Source: an uncultured Planctomycetaceae bacterium
Lineage (GTDB): Bacteria > Planctomycetota > Planctomycetia > Pirellulales > Thermoguttaceae
Assembly (NCBI GenBank): GCA_946408825.1
Contig: CAMJTU010000033.1
Span: 1 to 45,725, forward strand
Reading direction: 5' to 3'
DNA length: 45,725 nucleotides
Of the stretch, positions 1 to 8,736 are shown piece by piece; positions within the stretch are counted from its first letter, which is position 1, and every line of letters starts with the position of its first letter. The position numbers and the translations under genes were made by a program. A model generated the notes under the pieces. The model had not been told where the DNA came from. It saw nothing but the letters and a program-made list of their open reading frames with translations, and searched no databases.

Positions 1-298
1 GACGGTTGGCGTCACACTGTATGATTTGTACTTTACCTGATTGTTAAATAGCTTGCTCTGAATCGAACGAATTTTAGGATCGTCCGCCAAAGACCAGTGA
101 ATTCTATCAGCGGCGGATAAACCGTCAATAGCGTTTCTGAAAATTTTCTGAAAATTTTTTACAGTCCCGTCTGAAACTCAATCGGATACGCCGCATGCAA
201 GTTGCTTCTCTATTCCTACGTCAAAAAGAAACGATTCTTTTCACGACTGTTCCTGTAATCGAATTTCAATATTCGTTTTGTCAAAATAATGTAACAGC
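1..298. other. Left-edge stretch without a recognised gene
   Basis: AT-richer than the rest of the window and without the GCG/GAC/ACG codon rhythm of the real genes. One plus-strand frame open from the left edge stops at 38-40 (last residues TVGVTLYDLYFT) and could be the C-terminal tail of an upstream gene, but it is too short to judge. A 64-codon open frame at 195-389 has foreign codon use and no ribosome binding site, so I do not call it. Confidence 0.4.
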
Positions 299-328
299 TT
301 GCGCTGCTCATGCGTCTTCAGTTATAAT
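299..328 (+). promoter_or_regulatory. Candidate sigma70-type promoter for the first hydrolase
   Basis: TTGCGC at 299-304 and a perfect TATAAT at 323-328 are separated by 18 bp. The ATG of the first hydrolase lies about 110 bp downstream with no other gene between. The minus 35 box is imperfect. Confidence 0.4.
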
Positions 329-437
329 AACGCGCGGTCGACTAGACCCAGAAACTTTTAAAGCGCCGACAGATAGGAGTAGGGCGTAATCATTCGCTCT
401 CTGAATCTTCGCTCTGATTTTCGAGAAAGCTCTGACC

Positions 438-1565
438 ATGACCAAAATCGTATCCAACGACGATAAGAAACGTCGTCGCCTCCGAATCGTCCGCAGGTTT
501 GAAATAGCGTTTGTCGTCCTAATGGTCGTCGGACTAATCGCCGTCGGCGTTTCTTGTATAGGGCTTAAGAAGACGTTTGACAACGGCGGTTATTCCGAAG
601 AATGGACAGACGGCGTCGACGGAACGACGCTCCACGACGTCGCTTATGGCGAGCGCCCGTGGGAAGTCATGAACGTTTACGTCCCAAAGACGCTCGACCC
701 GTCAAAGGTCAACGGAGCGATTCTCTTTATTCACGGCGGCGCTTGGGTCGGCGGTTCGCGTTCTGAGCAGCAGGGCTTCGCTCGATATATGGCGAAGGAA
801 GGCTGGCTGACCGCTAATATGGAGTATATGCTTTACAACAACAAACTTAGCGAAGATGAAAAAAAAGACTATTCCGTTTTCAAAGTTCTCGACGAAATCG
901 ACATGGCGCTGGCGAAGCTCAAAGAAGTCGGCGCCGAACGCGGTTATAACGTTGAGAAAGTCGCGTTAAGCGGTCATTCCGCCGGCGGACATCTGACGAT
1001 GCTCTACGGTTATACCTACAAGACGCGCGACGGCGCGAATCCGCCCGTCGACGTCGCGTTTATCGTCCCTCGCGTCGGTCCTTCCGACTTCTTCAGCGAA
1101 AAAATTCTTCCGCGGGACGTTCAAGACGTTTCAGATCGTAACCTTAAGTCCGGCTTGGGGTTTCTTTCGTTTATGTCCGGCGTCGCGGTCACGCCCCAAG
1201 ACTTTCGCGAACGTCGCGACTTCGTGGAAAAGACGGCGCGTTCGATCTCGCCCGCCGCGCAGGTCGCCGACGCGCCCGTTCCGACGCTCGCCGCCTTTGG
1301 CGGAAAAGACTCGCTTGTACCCGAGACGGTTCACGGTCAGGCGCTCGTTCAAGAGTTTCGTAAATTCGACGCGAAAGAAATCGCCGACGCGCCTGCCGAC
1401 GTTTCTGATACGTTGACCTTTGATTATCTCGTTTTTCCGAATTCCGGTCATATGCTTGCCGAGGACGTCGATTATGTCCAACGATGGCGCGATCTCTTCA
1501 AGACCTATGCGGACCGTTATCTTGGAACTGTCGTAGACGACGGCGAAAAGGAGGAAAGAGAATAA
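438..1565 (+). CDS. Membrane-anchored alpha/beta hydrolase (esterase/lipase type), copy 1
   Basis: A 375-residue hydrolase of the carboxylesterase/BD-FAE-like group, predicted to cleave ester bonds; the substrate cannot be read. A short basic N-terminus (KKRRRLRIVRR) precedes one hydrophobic segment at about residues 22-41, so the catalytic domain should face the cell exterior or periplasm as a signal-anchored protein. The oxyanion-hole motif HGGAW is at 99-103, the nucleophile elbow GHSAGGH places Ser181, GGKD gives Asp291 and FPNSGH gives His338, so the triad is complete. The start follows a weak GAGAAAG Shine-Dalgarno. It is the first of three tandem paralogues, and the shared region extends from the GGYSE/W block just after the anchor to the C-terminus. 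An acidic tail (DDGEKEERE) ends the protein. Confidence 0.85.
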   Translation: MTKIVSNDDKKRRRLRIVRRFEIAFVVLMVVGLIAVGVSCIGLKKTFDNGGYSEEWTDGVDGTTLHDVAYGERPWEVMNVYVPKTLDPSKVNGAILFIHGGAWVGGSRSEQQGFARYMAKEGWLTANMEYMLYNNKLSEDEKKDYSVFKVLDEIDMALAKLKEVGAERGYNVEKVALSGHSAGGHLTMLYGYTYKTRDGANPPVDVAFIVPRVGPSDFFSEKILPRDVQDVSDRNLKSGLGFLSFMSGVAVTPQDFRERRDFVEKTARSISPAAQVADAPVPTLAAFGGKDSLVPETVHGQALVQEFRKFDAKEIADAPADVSDTLTFDYLVFPNSGHMLAEDVDYVQRWRDLFKTYADRYLGTVVDDGEKEERE

Positions 1566-1715
1566 CGAGCTTATCTTTTTGACCCATCTCGACGGGTTCG
1601 TGTCTATGATATATTCGTATCTGTGATATAATAAGGGCGTCGGCGTTTGCATTCAGCGCGCGACGAGACGAAGCTATTGATTAAAGGACGGCACGGCGAA
1701 TTGCAGAGGGACGTG

Positions 1716-2768
1716 ATGGACGATCACAAATCGAAAGATCGTTCGGCGTTGATGGACGTCGAGTACGAAGACATTGCCATTTCGTACCTTTTTCTCATGA
1801 TTAAGAAGGCGATTCGCGACAGCGGATATTCTGAAAAGTGGGACCCCAAAGTCGACGGCGAGCGCCTCGTCGACGAACGTTACGGCGAGTATCCGCTGCA
1901 GAAGATGGACGTCTACGTTCCTAAGACGATCGATCCCTCGAAATCGCGCGGCGCGTTCCTCTTTATGCACGGCGGAGCGTATGTCGGCGGCGACCGGCGC
2001 GAGCAGGAAGGCGTCGCCAAAGCGATGGCAAAAGAAGGGTATCTTACCGCTAATATAGAATACACGCTATACAACAAGACGCTCAAGGAACGCAGGAGTT
2101 CGTACTCTGTCGACATGCTGCTAGAAGACGTTCGACTGGCGCTTACGAAACTCGTCGAGATCGGTCGTCAACACGGTTACAACGTGGAGAAAGTAGCGCT
2201 AAGCGGTCATTCCGCCGGCGGACACGTCTCGATGCTCTACGGTTTTCGCAGCAGAACGCTGGAAGGATTCGAGTCGCCCGTTGAAGTAGCGTTCGTCGCG
2301 CCCCGCGTCTGCTGCGTCGATTTTCACGCGGACATGTGGAAATCTGGTAAGAATCCCAAAATCATGACGTGGTTCACGTCTTTTCTGTCAGGCGTTCCGA
2401 TCGGCAAACGGCTGTATCTGAACCCCGACGAGAAGACCGAGGAAGCGATTAAGTCGATTTCGCCTCAGTACGACGTCAAGCCCGGCGTTCCTCCGGTCGT
2501 AGCCGCGTACGGAGCGAAGGATCAGTTTGTGCCCTTGACGCATCCCGAACTGCTGAAGAAGAAATTCGCCGAACTTGGCGCCAAGAGCGTCGCCGAATTT
2601 GGCGCCGAAGACGTGGACGCGCCTGCCTTCGACCTTCTCGTTTTTCCGAATTCGGATCACACGCTCGCGCAAGACCGCGACTGCGCGCAGAAATGGCTGG
2701 AACTCCTCAAGACGTATGCGGAGCGTTACCTTACCGTTCCGTCCGATTTCGAAACAAACGCGGAATAA
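1716..2768 (+). CDS. Alpha/beta hydrolase copy 2, shortened membrane anchor
   Basis: Second paralogue, 350 residues from the ATG at 1716. I chose this start because GAGGG at 1706-1710 sits 5 bp upstream; an upstream in-frame start at 1647 has no such site. It keeps HGGA, GHSAGGH (nucleophile Ser), GAKD and FPNSDH, so the catalytic triad is intact. Unlike its neighbours it lacks the run of basic residues and the full 20-residue hydrophobic segment: only a short stretch (AISYLFLMI) remains before KKAIRDSGYSEKW, as if part of the anchor had been deleted. It may therefore be cytoplasmic or poorly anchored. The segment between the elbow and the Asp (around residues 205-230) is also shorter than in copy 3. 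Two Cys (VCC) replace the VGP seen at that point in copies 1 and 3. Confidence 0.8.
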   Translation: MDDHKSKDRSALMDVEYEDIAISYLFLMIKKAIRDSGYSEKWDPKVDGERLVDERYGEYPLQKMDVYVPKTIDPSKSRGAFLFMHGGAYVGGDRREQEGVAKAMAKEGYLTANIEYTLYNKTLKERRSSYSVDMLLEDVRLALTKLVEIGRQHGYNVEKVALSGHSAGGHVSMLYGFRSRTLEGFESPVEVAFVAPRVCCVDFHADMWKSGKNPKIMTWFTSFLSGVPIGKRLYLNPDEKTEEAIKSISPQYDVKPGVPPVVAAYGAKDQFVPLTHPELLKKKFAELGAKSVAEFGAEDVDAPAFDLLVFPNSDHTLAQDRDCAQKWLELLKTYAERYLTVPSDFETNAE

Positions 2769-2889
2769 CGGCCGTCCCCCTTCTTCGACGAGTTTTCGCT
2801 AGACGCGACGGGAGGACGCGCGATCAATAAAAAACGACGACTTCGACGAGTTCTCATAAGAGAGAAACGACTGTTTGCGGAGGGGCGTT

Positions 2890-4128
2890 ATGAGTAATAT
2901 TGAAGCGGAAAACAACGAGTCGTATCTGGACGACGACGAATACGAGGAAGTCGTCGTCGAGGAACCGAACGAAGGTGAGAAGAAGCGTTCGGTCTGGCGG
3001 ATTTTGAGACGGATTTTATACGTCCTTTGCATTCTTACGGCGATAGCGGCGGCGATTGTTTACGTTGTCGCTAAAAACGCGATTCGCGACGGCGGGTATG
3101 CCGAAAAATGGATTGCCGACGTTCACGGCGATATTCTCGAAGACGTGAGTTACGGCGAGTATCCGCAACAGGTGATGGACGTCTATGTTCCAAGGTCGTT
3201 CGATCCCGCGAATGCGAACGGCGCAATTCTTTTTATCCACGGCGGCGCGTGGATTGGCGGCGGTCGCTGGGAACAGGAAGCCTTTGCTAAAATGATGGCG
3301 AAGGAAGGATATCTTACCGCCAACATGGAGTATACGCTCTACAATAACGATCTTAAAGAGCGCAAAAACGAGTACAGTATCGAACTGGTTCTGGAAGACG
3401 TTCGGCTCGCGCTCGCGAAACTCGTCGAGGTCGGCGAGGAATACGGCTACCATGTCGATCGCGTCGCGCTGAGCGGACACTCCGCCGGCGGACATATTTC
3501 GATGCTTTACGGGTTTCGCAGCAGAACGCGCGAGGATTTTGAGACCCCGGTGAAAATCGCGTTTGTCGCGCCGCGCGTCGGCCCCGTCGATTTTCACGCG
3601 AAAACGTGGAACGTCTCGACTCGCGACGCTTCCGAGGACCCGCAAGCGCAATCGTGGACCGAAGACAAGAGAATCGAAACGATGGCGAGGATTACTTCCT
3701 TCCTGTCGGGCGTCGACGTCTCGGAACGACAGTATTTGAATCCGGACGAGAAAACGGAGGCGGCGATTGAGTCGATTTCGCCACTTTACGATATTAAGCC
3801 CGGCGTTCCCCCGATTTTCGCCGCATACGGCGAGAAGGACATGCTTGTGCCCGCGCAAAATTACAAACTTCTTAAACACGCGTTTTCCGAACTCAAAGCG
3901 AAAAGCGTCGGCGAGGTCGATTCGGACGATACGGAGACGCAAGTCTTCGACCTGCTCGTCTTCCCGAATTCAAACCACATGCTCGCGCGCGACCCCGATT
4001 ACACGCTCAAATGGCGCGGACTTTTCTTATCTTACGCGTCGCGATATCTTACGGTTCCGGTTGAATCAAACGAGACGAGCGACGGCGAAGAAACTGACGG
4101 CGCCGCCGAAACAAAGGCGGAGAAATAA
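2890..4128 (+). CDS. Membrane-anchored alpha/beta hydrolase, copy 3
   Basis: Third paralogue, 412 residues from the ATG at 2890, which is preceded by GGAGGGG at 2879-2885. An acidic cytoplasmic N-terminus (DDDEYEEVVVEEP) is followed by basic residues and one hydrophobic segment at about 40-61. The catalytic domain carries HGGAW, GHSAGGH (Ser198), GEKD and FPNSNH. It is closer to copy 2 than to copy 1: both share the LYGFRSRT block and the sequence around LNPDEKTE. It also has a roughly 20-residue insertion (DASEDPQAQSWTEDKR) absent from copy 2. An acidic/Lys tail ends the protein, and the bidirectional terminator at 4151-4190 follows. Role is inferred as an exported or anchored esterase; the substrate is unknown. 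Confidence 0.85.
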   Translation: MSNIEAENNESYLDDDEYEEVVVEEPNEGEKKRSVWRILRRILYVLCILTAIAAAIVYVVAKNAIRDGGYAEKWIADVHGDILEDVSYGEYPQQVMDVYVPRSFDPANANGAILFIHGGAWIGGGRWEQEAFAKMMAKEGYLTANMEYTLYNNDLKERKNEYSIELVLEDVRLALAKLVEVGEEYGYHVDRVALSGHSAGGHISMLYGFRSRTREDFETPVKIAFVAPRVGPVDFHAKTWNVSTRDASEDPQAQSWTEDKRIETMARITSFLSGVDVSERQYLNPDEKTEAAIESISPLYDIKPGVPPIFAAYGEKDMLVPAQNYKLLKHAFSELKAKSVGEVDSDDTETQVFDLLVFPNSNHMLARDPDYTLKWRGLFLSYASRYLTVPVESNETSDGEETDGAAETKAEK

Positions 4129-4150
4129 GCGTCCCTGCTACGCGACGTCT

Positions 4151-4190
4151 AAAAAAAGCGCCCGCCTACGTTCGGCGGGCGCTTTGTATT
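4151..4190. terminator. Bidirectional Rho-independent terminator between convergent genes
   Basis: A perfect 10-bp stem AGCGCCCGCC/GGCGGGCGCT (4157-4166 with 4174-4183) has a 7-nt loop, an A run on the left and a T-rich tract on the right. It lies between the third hydrolase (plus) and the GspE-type ATPase (minus) and can serve both. Confidence 0.85.
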
Positions 4191-4215
4191 TTCTTGCGCG
4201 CTGTTCTGTCGTGCG

Positions 4216-5907
4216 TCAGTCTTCTTTCGCGACGCGGACGACTTCGTCGACGGAGGTAATTCCCAGTCCGACCTTTTTCCAACCGTTGTCGCGGAGCGTC
4301 GCCATTCCGTTAGCGCGCGCGATTCGTTTTACGTCGATAGCCGGAGCTTTAGCGCCCGCAAGTTTACGGATTTCTTCGTTTGGTATCAGCAGTTCGTAGA
4401 GCGCGACGCGTCCGGCGTAGCCCGAGTGGCGACATTCGCGGCATCCGACCGGTCGAAATATCCCGTCTGAATCGAAGAGTTCTTTCGGGAAGTCGGCGGG
4501 AACCTCGTCGGGGCGCGGTTTCCACGGCTCTTTGCAGTGCGGACAGAGCCTTCTCGCAAGGCGTTGCGCCATGATTCCTTCGACGGTCGCTCCGACGAGG
4601 AACGGCTCGACGCCCATGTCGATCATACGCGTATAGGCGCCCGCCGCGTCGTTCGTGTGGAGCGTGCTGAAGACGAGGTGACCCGTCATCGACGCTTGAA
4701 TCGCGTTTTCCGCCGTTTCAAAGTCGCGGATTTCGCCGACGAGGACGACGTCGGGGTCATGACGCAAGATCGCGCGCAAGCTCGTCGCGAAGGTCAAACC
4801 GACCTTCGTATTGACTTGAATCTGGTTGATTCCGTCGAGTTGGTATTCGATCGGGTCTTCCGTCGTGATGATTTTCGTCTCGTCCGACTTGATTTCATTG
4901 AGCGCGCTGTACAACGTCGTCGTTTTACCGGAGCCCGTCGGCCCCGTGACAAGAATAATGCCGTGCGGAAGCGCGATAAGTTTTCCGAACGCCTTATAAA
5001 CGTCTTCGTCCATGCCAATGCCGCGCAGCGTGAAGTTCATGCGATCCTTGTCGAGAATACGCATGACGATCCCTTCGCCGTGGAGCATAGGGATAATCGA
5101 AACGCGGAGGTCGACCTCGCGGTCGGAGACCTTGATCTTAATACGTCCGTCCTGCGGAATGCGCTTTTCCGCGATGTTGAGACGCGACATAATCTTCAAG
5201 CGGCTTACGATCGCGGATTGGAAACGGTTGATTTCCGGCGGCGTCGGCTGAGTCTGTAGAACGCCGTCGATGCGGTATCGGATTCGCATCCCGGTTTCCT
5301 GCGCTTCGATGTGGACGTCGCTCGTACCCGATTCGATCGCTTCGGTGAGGATGTCGTTCACGAGTCGCACGACGGACGCCTCTTGCGCCATCGCCGCGTC
5401 GCCGTTCTGGTCCCAATCGAGGTCGTCGTCGAGAACTTCGACGTCGCCCTCTTGTTCTATGAGTCCGTCGATTGTTTCCGCGCCGACGCCGAGTCGCGAC
5501 TTGATGAGCTTCGCGAGTTCGTTTGGCGGCGCGATCACGGGCACGGTCGGTTTTCCTACGGCGACGGAAATTTCGTCGACGGCGGAGAGATCGAACGGAT
5601 TGCTTGTGGCGACGTAAAGGGCGCCGTCAGGTTGAACGCCGAGGGGAAAGACGTTGCGTCGGTGAATGATTTTGATCGGAAACGAGTCGAGGACGTCTTC
5701 GGGAAGTTCAGACGCGGCGAGGTTGACGACCTTGACGCCAAGCTTTTTCGCGATTCCCGCAAGCGCGATCTCTTCCGTTCGGGCGCCGAGCTGATTGAGC
5801 GTCGGCTGAAGAAGTCTTTCGTCTTCAAGAAAGCCTTGTCGGGCGATGCGCATTTGAACGGCGTTGAGCTTGAGCGTATCAGAATCAGGTTCGACAAAAA
5901 CGAGCAT
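4216..5907 (-). CDS. gspE: GspE/PilB-family secretion or pilus assembly ATPase
   Basis: A 563-residue hexameric ATPase of the type II secretion/type IV pilus assembly family, acting at the cytoplasmic face of the inner membrane. An N-terminal MshEN-type domain spans about residues 30-165. Next come the N2 domain (SDVHIE at about 196-201) and the motor core with Walker A GPTGSGKTT at 322-330, the Asp box/Walker B region DPDVVLVGEIRD, and the His box region STLHTNDA. A zinc-binding motif follows: CPHC, then CREC some 40 residues later. Length is typical. Its own promoter lies about 110 bp upstream, divergent from the EF-hand gene. No other secretion or pilus gene is adjacent, so the ATPase is separated from its partners, which must be encoded elsewhere. 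Whether it serves pili or type II secretion cannot be decided from sequence alone. Confidence 0.93.
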   Translation of the reverse strand: MLVFVEPDSDTLKLNAVQMRIARQGFLEDERLLQPTLNQLGARTEEIALAGIAKKLGVKVVNLAASELPEDVLDSFPIKIIHRRNVFPLGVQPDGALYVATSNPFDLSAVDEISVAVGKPTVPVIAPPNELAKLIKSRLGVGAETIDGLIEQEGDVEVLDDDLDWDQNGDAAMAQEASVVRLVNDILTEAIESGTSDVHIEAQETGMRIRYRIDGVLQTQPTPPEINRFQSAIVSRLKIMSRLNIAEKRIPQDGRIKIKVSDREVDLRVSIIPMLHGEGIVMRILDKDRMNFTLRGIGMDEDVYKAFGKLIALPHGIILVTGPTGSGKTTTLYSALNEIKSDETKIITTEDPIEYQLDGINQIQVNTKVGLTFATSLRAILRHDPDVVLVGEIRDFETAENAIQASMTGHLVFSTLHTNDAAGAYTRMIDMGVEPFLVGATVEGIMAQRLARRLCPHCKEPWKPRPDEVPADFPKELFDSDGIFRPVGCRECRHSGYAGRVALYELLIPNEEIRKLAGAKAPAIDVKRIARANGMATLRDNGWKKVGLGITSVDEVVRVAKED

Positions 5908-5964
5908 TGTAGCCGTCGCCTCAAGTAAAGCGTATGTATAGTTGGCGCGCGGAGAAAAAAACGC

Positions 5965-5993
5965 TTGAAATTCCGCGCGAACGTCGGTATAAT
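5965..5993 (+). promoter_or_regulatory. Sigma70-type promoter for the EF-hand gene
   Basis: TTGAAA at 5965-5970, a 17-bp spacer and TATAAT at 5988-5993 match the housekeeping consensus closely. Two more TATAAT hexamers follow at 6005 and 6017, so alternative start points are possible. Confidence 0.65.
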
Positions 5994-6014
5994 TCTCTCA
6001 GAGTTATAATGTGA

Positions 6015-6042
6015 ATTATAATTGCGGAGTCCGGCGATTCAA
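6015..6042 (-). promoter_or_regulatory. Divergent promoter for the GspE-family gene
   Basis: Read on the minus strand, TTGAAT (6042-6037) is separated by 16 bp from TATAAT (6020-6015). It overlaps the AT-rich block that also holds the plus-strand minus 10 boxes, so the two genes probably share a control region. Confidence 0.5.
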
Positions 6043-6112
6043 GTCGTTTGGTCTTAACGGGGGTAATTTCAGAGTCGTTATGATTCGTACAATCGCGTCG
6101 GGAGGTTTCGTT

Positions 6113-7456
6113 ATGGCTACAGCGTTTCGATTGGTTCGCGTCGCCGCCGTCGCAGCGGTCGTTCTTTTCGCGGGGTTCGACGCGATTCCTTGTCATACGT
6201 CTTTTACGCAGAAATCGGCGGTCGCGCAGGAACGCGGGCGCAATAACGGCGGCCGCGGCGGACAGAATTCGCGCGGCGGTCAGCAGGGCCAAGGGCGTCA
6301 GCAGTGGCAACAGGGTCAAGGGCGTCCCCAAGGGCGGCAGTGGCAACAGGGACAAGGGCGTCCCCAAGGGCAACAATGGCAGCAGGGGCAAGGGCGCGGC
6401 GGTCAGGGCGGCGCCGGCGGGTTCTCGACGGAGCAGATTGTCGCGAACATGACGCAGGAACGTTTCGAACGCCTTCGCAACACAGATTTTGCCGATCGCA
6501 TTAAAGAGCAAGTTGGAAACGACCGCTGGTCGCAGTGGGAGCGCGGCGACTTTTCCGCGAGCGTTTCGGCGGCGGAACAAGCAGCCGCAGCGGCGGAGGG
6601 ACGGTCGCTCAACACGGAGATGACCGCCGAAGAACGCGAACAGGCGGAAGCGTTGTTGCGAACCGGAACGGTTCCGGACTTTACCGGCGGCAAACCGTAT
6701 TCTCTTGAATCGGAAAACGAATATATGCAGGAGGCGCTCGCGCGCCGCGACGATACTCTTGTGCCCGCCGTGCCCGTAGCGATTCGATTCTACTGTCGAT
6801 ATCTTTTCAACAAATACGATACGAACGGCGACGGAAAACTCGAACAGAAAGAATGGGAAGACAAAATTCAAGGCGCGCAAGCGATCGATCTTGACGGAGA
6901 CTGGGTTCTTACCGATCAGGAAGTCCTCTACTACATAGCGCGATACGCGCGGAACCGCACCCTCGCCGATCCCCGACCTCTTCAGCCGCAACGCTTCAAT
7001 ATCATGATTGCGAATGAAGAGCAGCCCGTTCTGATCCGTACCGCGTCCGCCGCGCCGCGGCTCCTCGATAAAGAGGAAGCGGAGAAAGAACGGTCCGAGG
7101 CGCCGATCGAACTCGACGAGTTGTCCGACGACGATTTCGTCAAGATGCTCACCGAGGACAATCCCGCGCTTGAAAGCGTCGACGACGAGGAGGTGCTTGA
7201 CGTGCTCCTTACCGATATGGACGAGTCGACCTTCCGCGAATATGCCGCCGCGCCAGAGGAGTTAGTCGGCGTCCCCGTATGGTTCCTCGCCCGCGACGCG
7301 AACGGCGACGGTCAACTGTCTCTCCGTGAGTTCGCGCCGAACCTTACGCCCGCCGCCGTCGCTCAGTTCGGCAAACTCGACTCCAACGCCGACGGTTTCG
7401 TCGCCGCCGACGAATGTCGCGCCGCGACGAAACAGCAACAGGCGGAGCAAAAGTAA
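6113..7456 (+). CDS. Exported EF-hand protein with Gly/Gln/Arg-rich repeats
   Basis: A 447-residue protein from the ATG at 6113, chosen because GGGAGG lies at 6100-6105 and a clear signal peptide follows (residues 1 to about 28, hydrophobic VAAVAAVVLFAGF). Residues about 40-102 are a low-complexity Gln/Gly/Arg segment with three 12-residue QWQQGQGRPQG-type repeats. Four EF-hand-like calcium loops follow in two pairs: DTNGDGKLEQKE (about 236), DLDGDWVLTDQE (about 259), DANGDGQLSLRE (about 395) and DSNADGFVAADE (about 423). Loops 1 and 3 are canonical; loops 2 and 4 have Trp/Val or Ala substitutions. Between the pairs is an acidic region (DELSDDDFVKML). The likely role is a secreted calcium-binding or structural protein; no enzymatic domain is visible. 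Confidence 0.8.
   Translation: MATAFRLVRVAAVAAVVLFAGFDAIPCHTSFTQKSAVAQERGRNNGGRGGQNSRGGQQGQGRQQWQQGQGRPQGRQWQQGQGRPQGQQWQQGQGRGGQGGAGGFSTEQIVANMTQERFERLRNTDFADRIKEQVGNDRWSQWERGDFSASVSAAEQAAAAAEGRSLNTEMTAEEREQAEALLRTGTVPDFTGGKPYSLESENEYMQEALARRDDTLVPAVPVAIRFYCRYLFNKYDTNGDGKLEQKEWEDKIQGAQAIDLDGDWVLTDQEVLYYIARYARNRTLADPRPLQPQRFNIMIANEEQPVLIRTASAAPRLLDKEEAEKERSEAPIELDELSDDDFVKMLTEDNPALESVDDEEVLDVLLTDMDESTFREYAAAPEELVGVPVWFLARDANGDGQLSLREFAPNLTPAAVAQFGKLDSNADGFVAADECRAATKQQQAEQK
6302..6409 (+). repeat. 36-bp tandem repeat, three units
   Basis: Units begin at 6302, 6338 and 6374 with CAGTGGCAACAGG or close variants. They encode the QWQQGQG(R)PQG repeats of the EF-hand protein and preserve its frame. 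The third unit is the most diverged. Confidence 0.8.
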
Positions 7457-7509
7457 CCGCGGCGGCGTCTCTTTGAGATTCCGACTGTTTTGCCATAGGT
7501 GATTAAGTT

Positions 7510-8349
7510 GTGACCAAGGCGAATTTGAAAAGCGAGTTCTTCTCTGATTTCGCGTTCTTTCTCGTTGCGGCGGCGATTCTTTTTGTTGCGCCGGGCGCGT
7601 TTGGTCAGGAATCCGTCGATCCTGCGCGGTGGTCGGAATCGAGTTCGCGCGAGGCGGGGACGCGTCAGACTCTGAAGATCGGGGACGCAGAGTACGGTTT
7701 TGTCTGGATACCGGCGGGCGAGTTCGACATGGGATCGCCGGAGTCGGAAGAAAATCGAGATAGCGACGAAGTTCTTCATCACGTGAAGCTGACGAAGGGT
7801 TTCTGGGCGCTAGAGACGGAGGTTACGCAAGCGCTCTATCAAGAGGTTATGGGGGCGAACCCGAGCTGTTTCAAGGGGGACGATCTCCCTGTTGAAAGCG
7901 TTTCATGGGACGACGCGTCGAAATTCTGCAAGGAGTTGACGACGCGCCTTCCGACCGAGTTGAAAGCGAGCCTTCCGACGGAAGCGCAGTGGGAATATGC
8001 GTGTAGGGCGGGAACGAAAACCGCGTACTGGTACGGCGACGTCGCCGACGTCAGCAAGATGAATTACGACGGCGGCAAAATGAAACCGGTGAAGTCGTAC
8101 GATCCGAACCCCTGGGGACTCTACGACATGCACGGGAACGTCTGGGAATGGTGCTTTGATTACTACGGCGACTATCCCTCGGAAACGGCGTCCGATCCTA
8201 AGGGACCTTCTTCCGCCTCGCTTCGAGCGCTTCGCGGAGGGGGGTGGAGCCTCAAGGGGTGGAACTTTCGCTCTGCGGATCGGCACGGGTACTCGTCCGA
8301 CTACAGGAGCCACTTCCTCGGCTTCCGCTTCCTCCTAAGTTGCGACTGA
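7510..8349 (+). CDS. Exported SUMF1/FGE-sulfatase-fold protein, probably not a true FGE
   Basis: A 279-residue protein with a GTG start at 7510 and AGGTGA at 7496-7501. A signal peptide (FFLVAAAILFVAPGAFG, cleaved near residue 34) precedes one SUMF1 domain: GEFDMGSPESE, a VTQALYQEVMG block, LPTEAQWEYACRAGT, the GLYDMHGNVWEWC signature and the closing LRGGGW and GFRFLL blocks. Formylglycine-generating enzymes need a Cys pair in the segment between RGGxW and the final GFR. Here that segment (RSADRHGYSSDYRSHF) has no Cys, so sulfatase activation is unlikely; a binding or other SUMF1-fold role is more probable. Such proteins are numerous in planctomycetes. Confidence 0.85.
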   Translation: MTKANLKSEFFSDFAFFLVAAAILFVAPGAFGQESVDPARWSESSSREAGTRQTLKIGDAEYGFVWIPAGEFDMGSPESEENRDSDEVLHHVKLTKGFWALETEVTQALYQEVMGANPSCFKGDDLPVESVSWDDASKFCKELTTRLPTELKASLPTEAQWEYACRAGTKTAYWYGDVADVSKMNYDGGKMKPVKSYDPNPWGLYDMHGNVWEWCFDYYGDYPSETASDPKGPSSASLRALRGGGWSLKGWNFRSADRHGYSSDYRSHFLGFRFLLSCD

Positions 8350-8736
8350 ACAAGTCCAGCTCGCCCTTAAAGGAGTCGGAGGAACAAAGTTCTCCCCGAA
8401 AACTTCGAAGACGGTTTAAAGATCGCCCTCGCGCGACGTCGCGTTCAGACGCGAGTCTATCGTTTTGCGCTCGGAACATTCTTTCAATCCTAGGTAAGAT
8501 TTCTCAACGCCCGTTCGACGGCGTTTTCGGTCATTCCGCGTAGAAAACAGAGTGTCGGCGCCGTCCAAAAGTCCAAACGCGTCTGGGCTTTTGGAGTTGA
8601 GGCAAACGATGGCGGCTATTGTCAATTGAAAAGATGCGGTGAAATTATCGCGTTCCTGTTTCACAAATCGGCGTTTAACCTTAGTTTCTATTTTTGAAGC
8701 CCTTAGATTGAGAAACGACCCAACGGACGTTTATTT
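8350..8736. other. Intergenic stretch holding palindrome A
   Basis: It lies between the convergent SUMF1-type gene and the AbiEii-type gene. Besides the palindrome at 8565-8594, I see no gene with credible codon use. Minus-strand open frames here read across the palindrome and match nothing I recognise. Confidence 0.6.
8565..8594. terminator. Palindrome A, terminator-like repeat-family member
   Basis: Perfect 7-bp outer arms CCAAAAG/CTTTTGG enclose an imperfect core around ACGCGTCTGG. A and T runs on both sides make it bidirectional. It follows the AbiEii-type gene on the minus strand by about 140 bp, and also the SUMF1-type gene on the plus strand. The right flank AGTTGAGGCAAACGATGGC is repeated in diverged form beside palindrome B. 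Confidence 0.6.

Noticed and set aside
195..389. 64-codon plus-strand open frame near the left edge
   Set aside because: Codon use unlike any real gene here, no ribosome site, and it overlaps the probable promoter of the first hydrolase.
8416..8664. 82-codon minus-strand frame reading through palindrome A
   Set aside because: It crosses a terminator-like repeat, has no ribosome site and no recognisable sequence.
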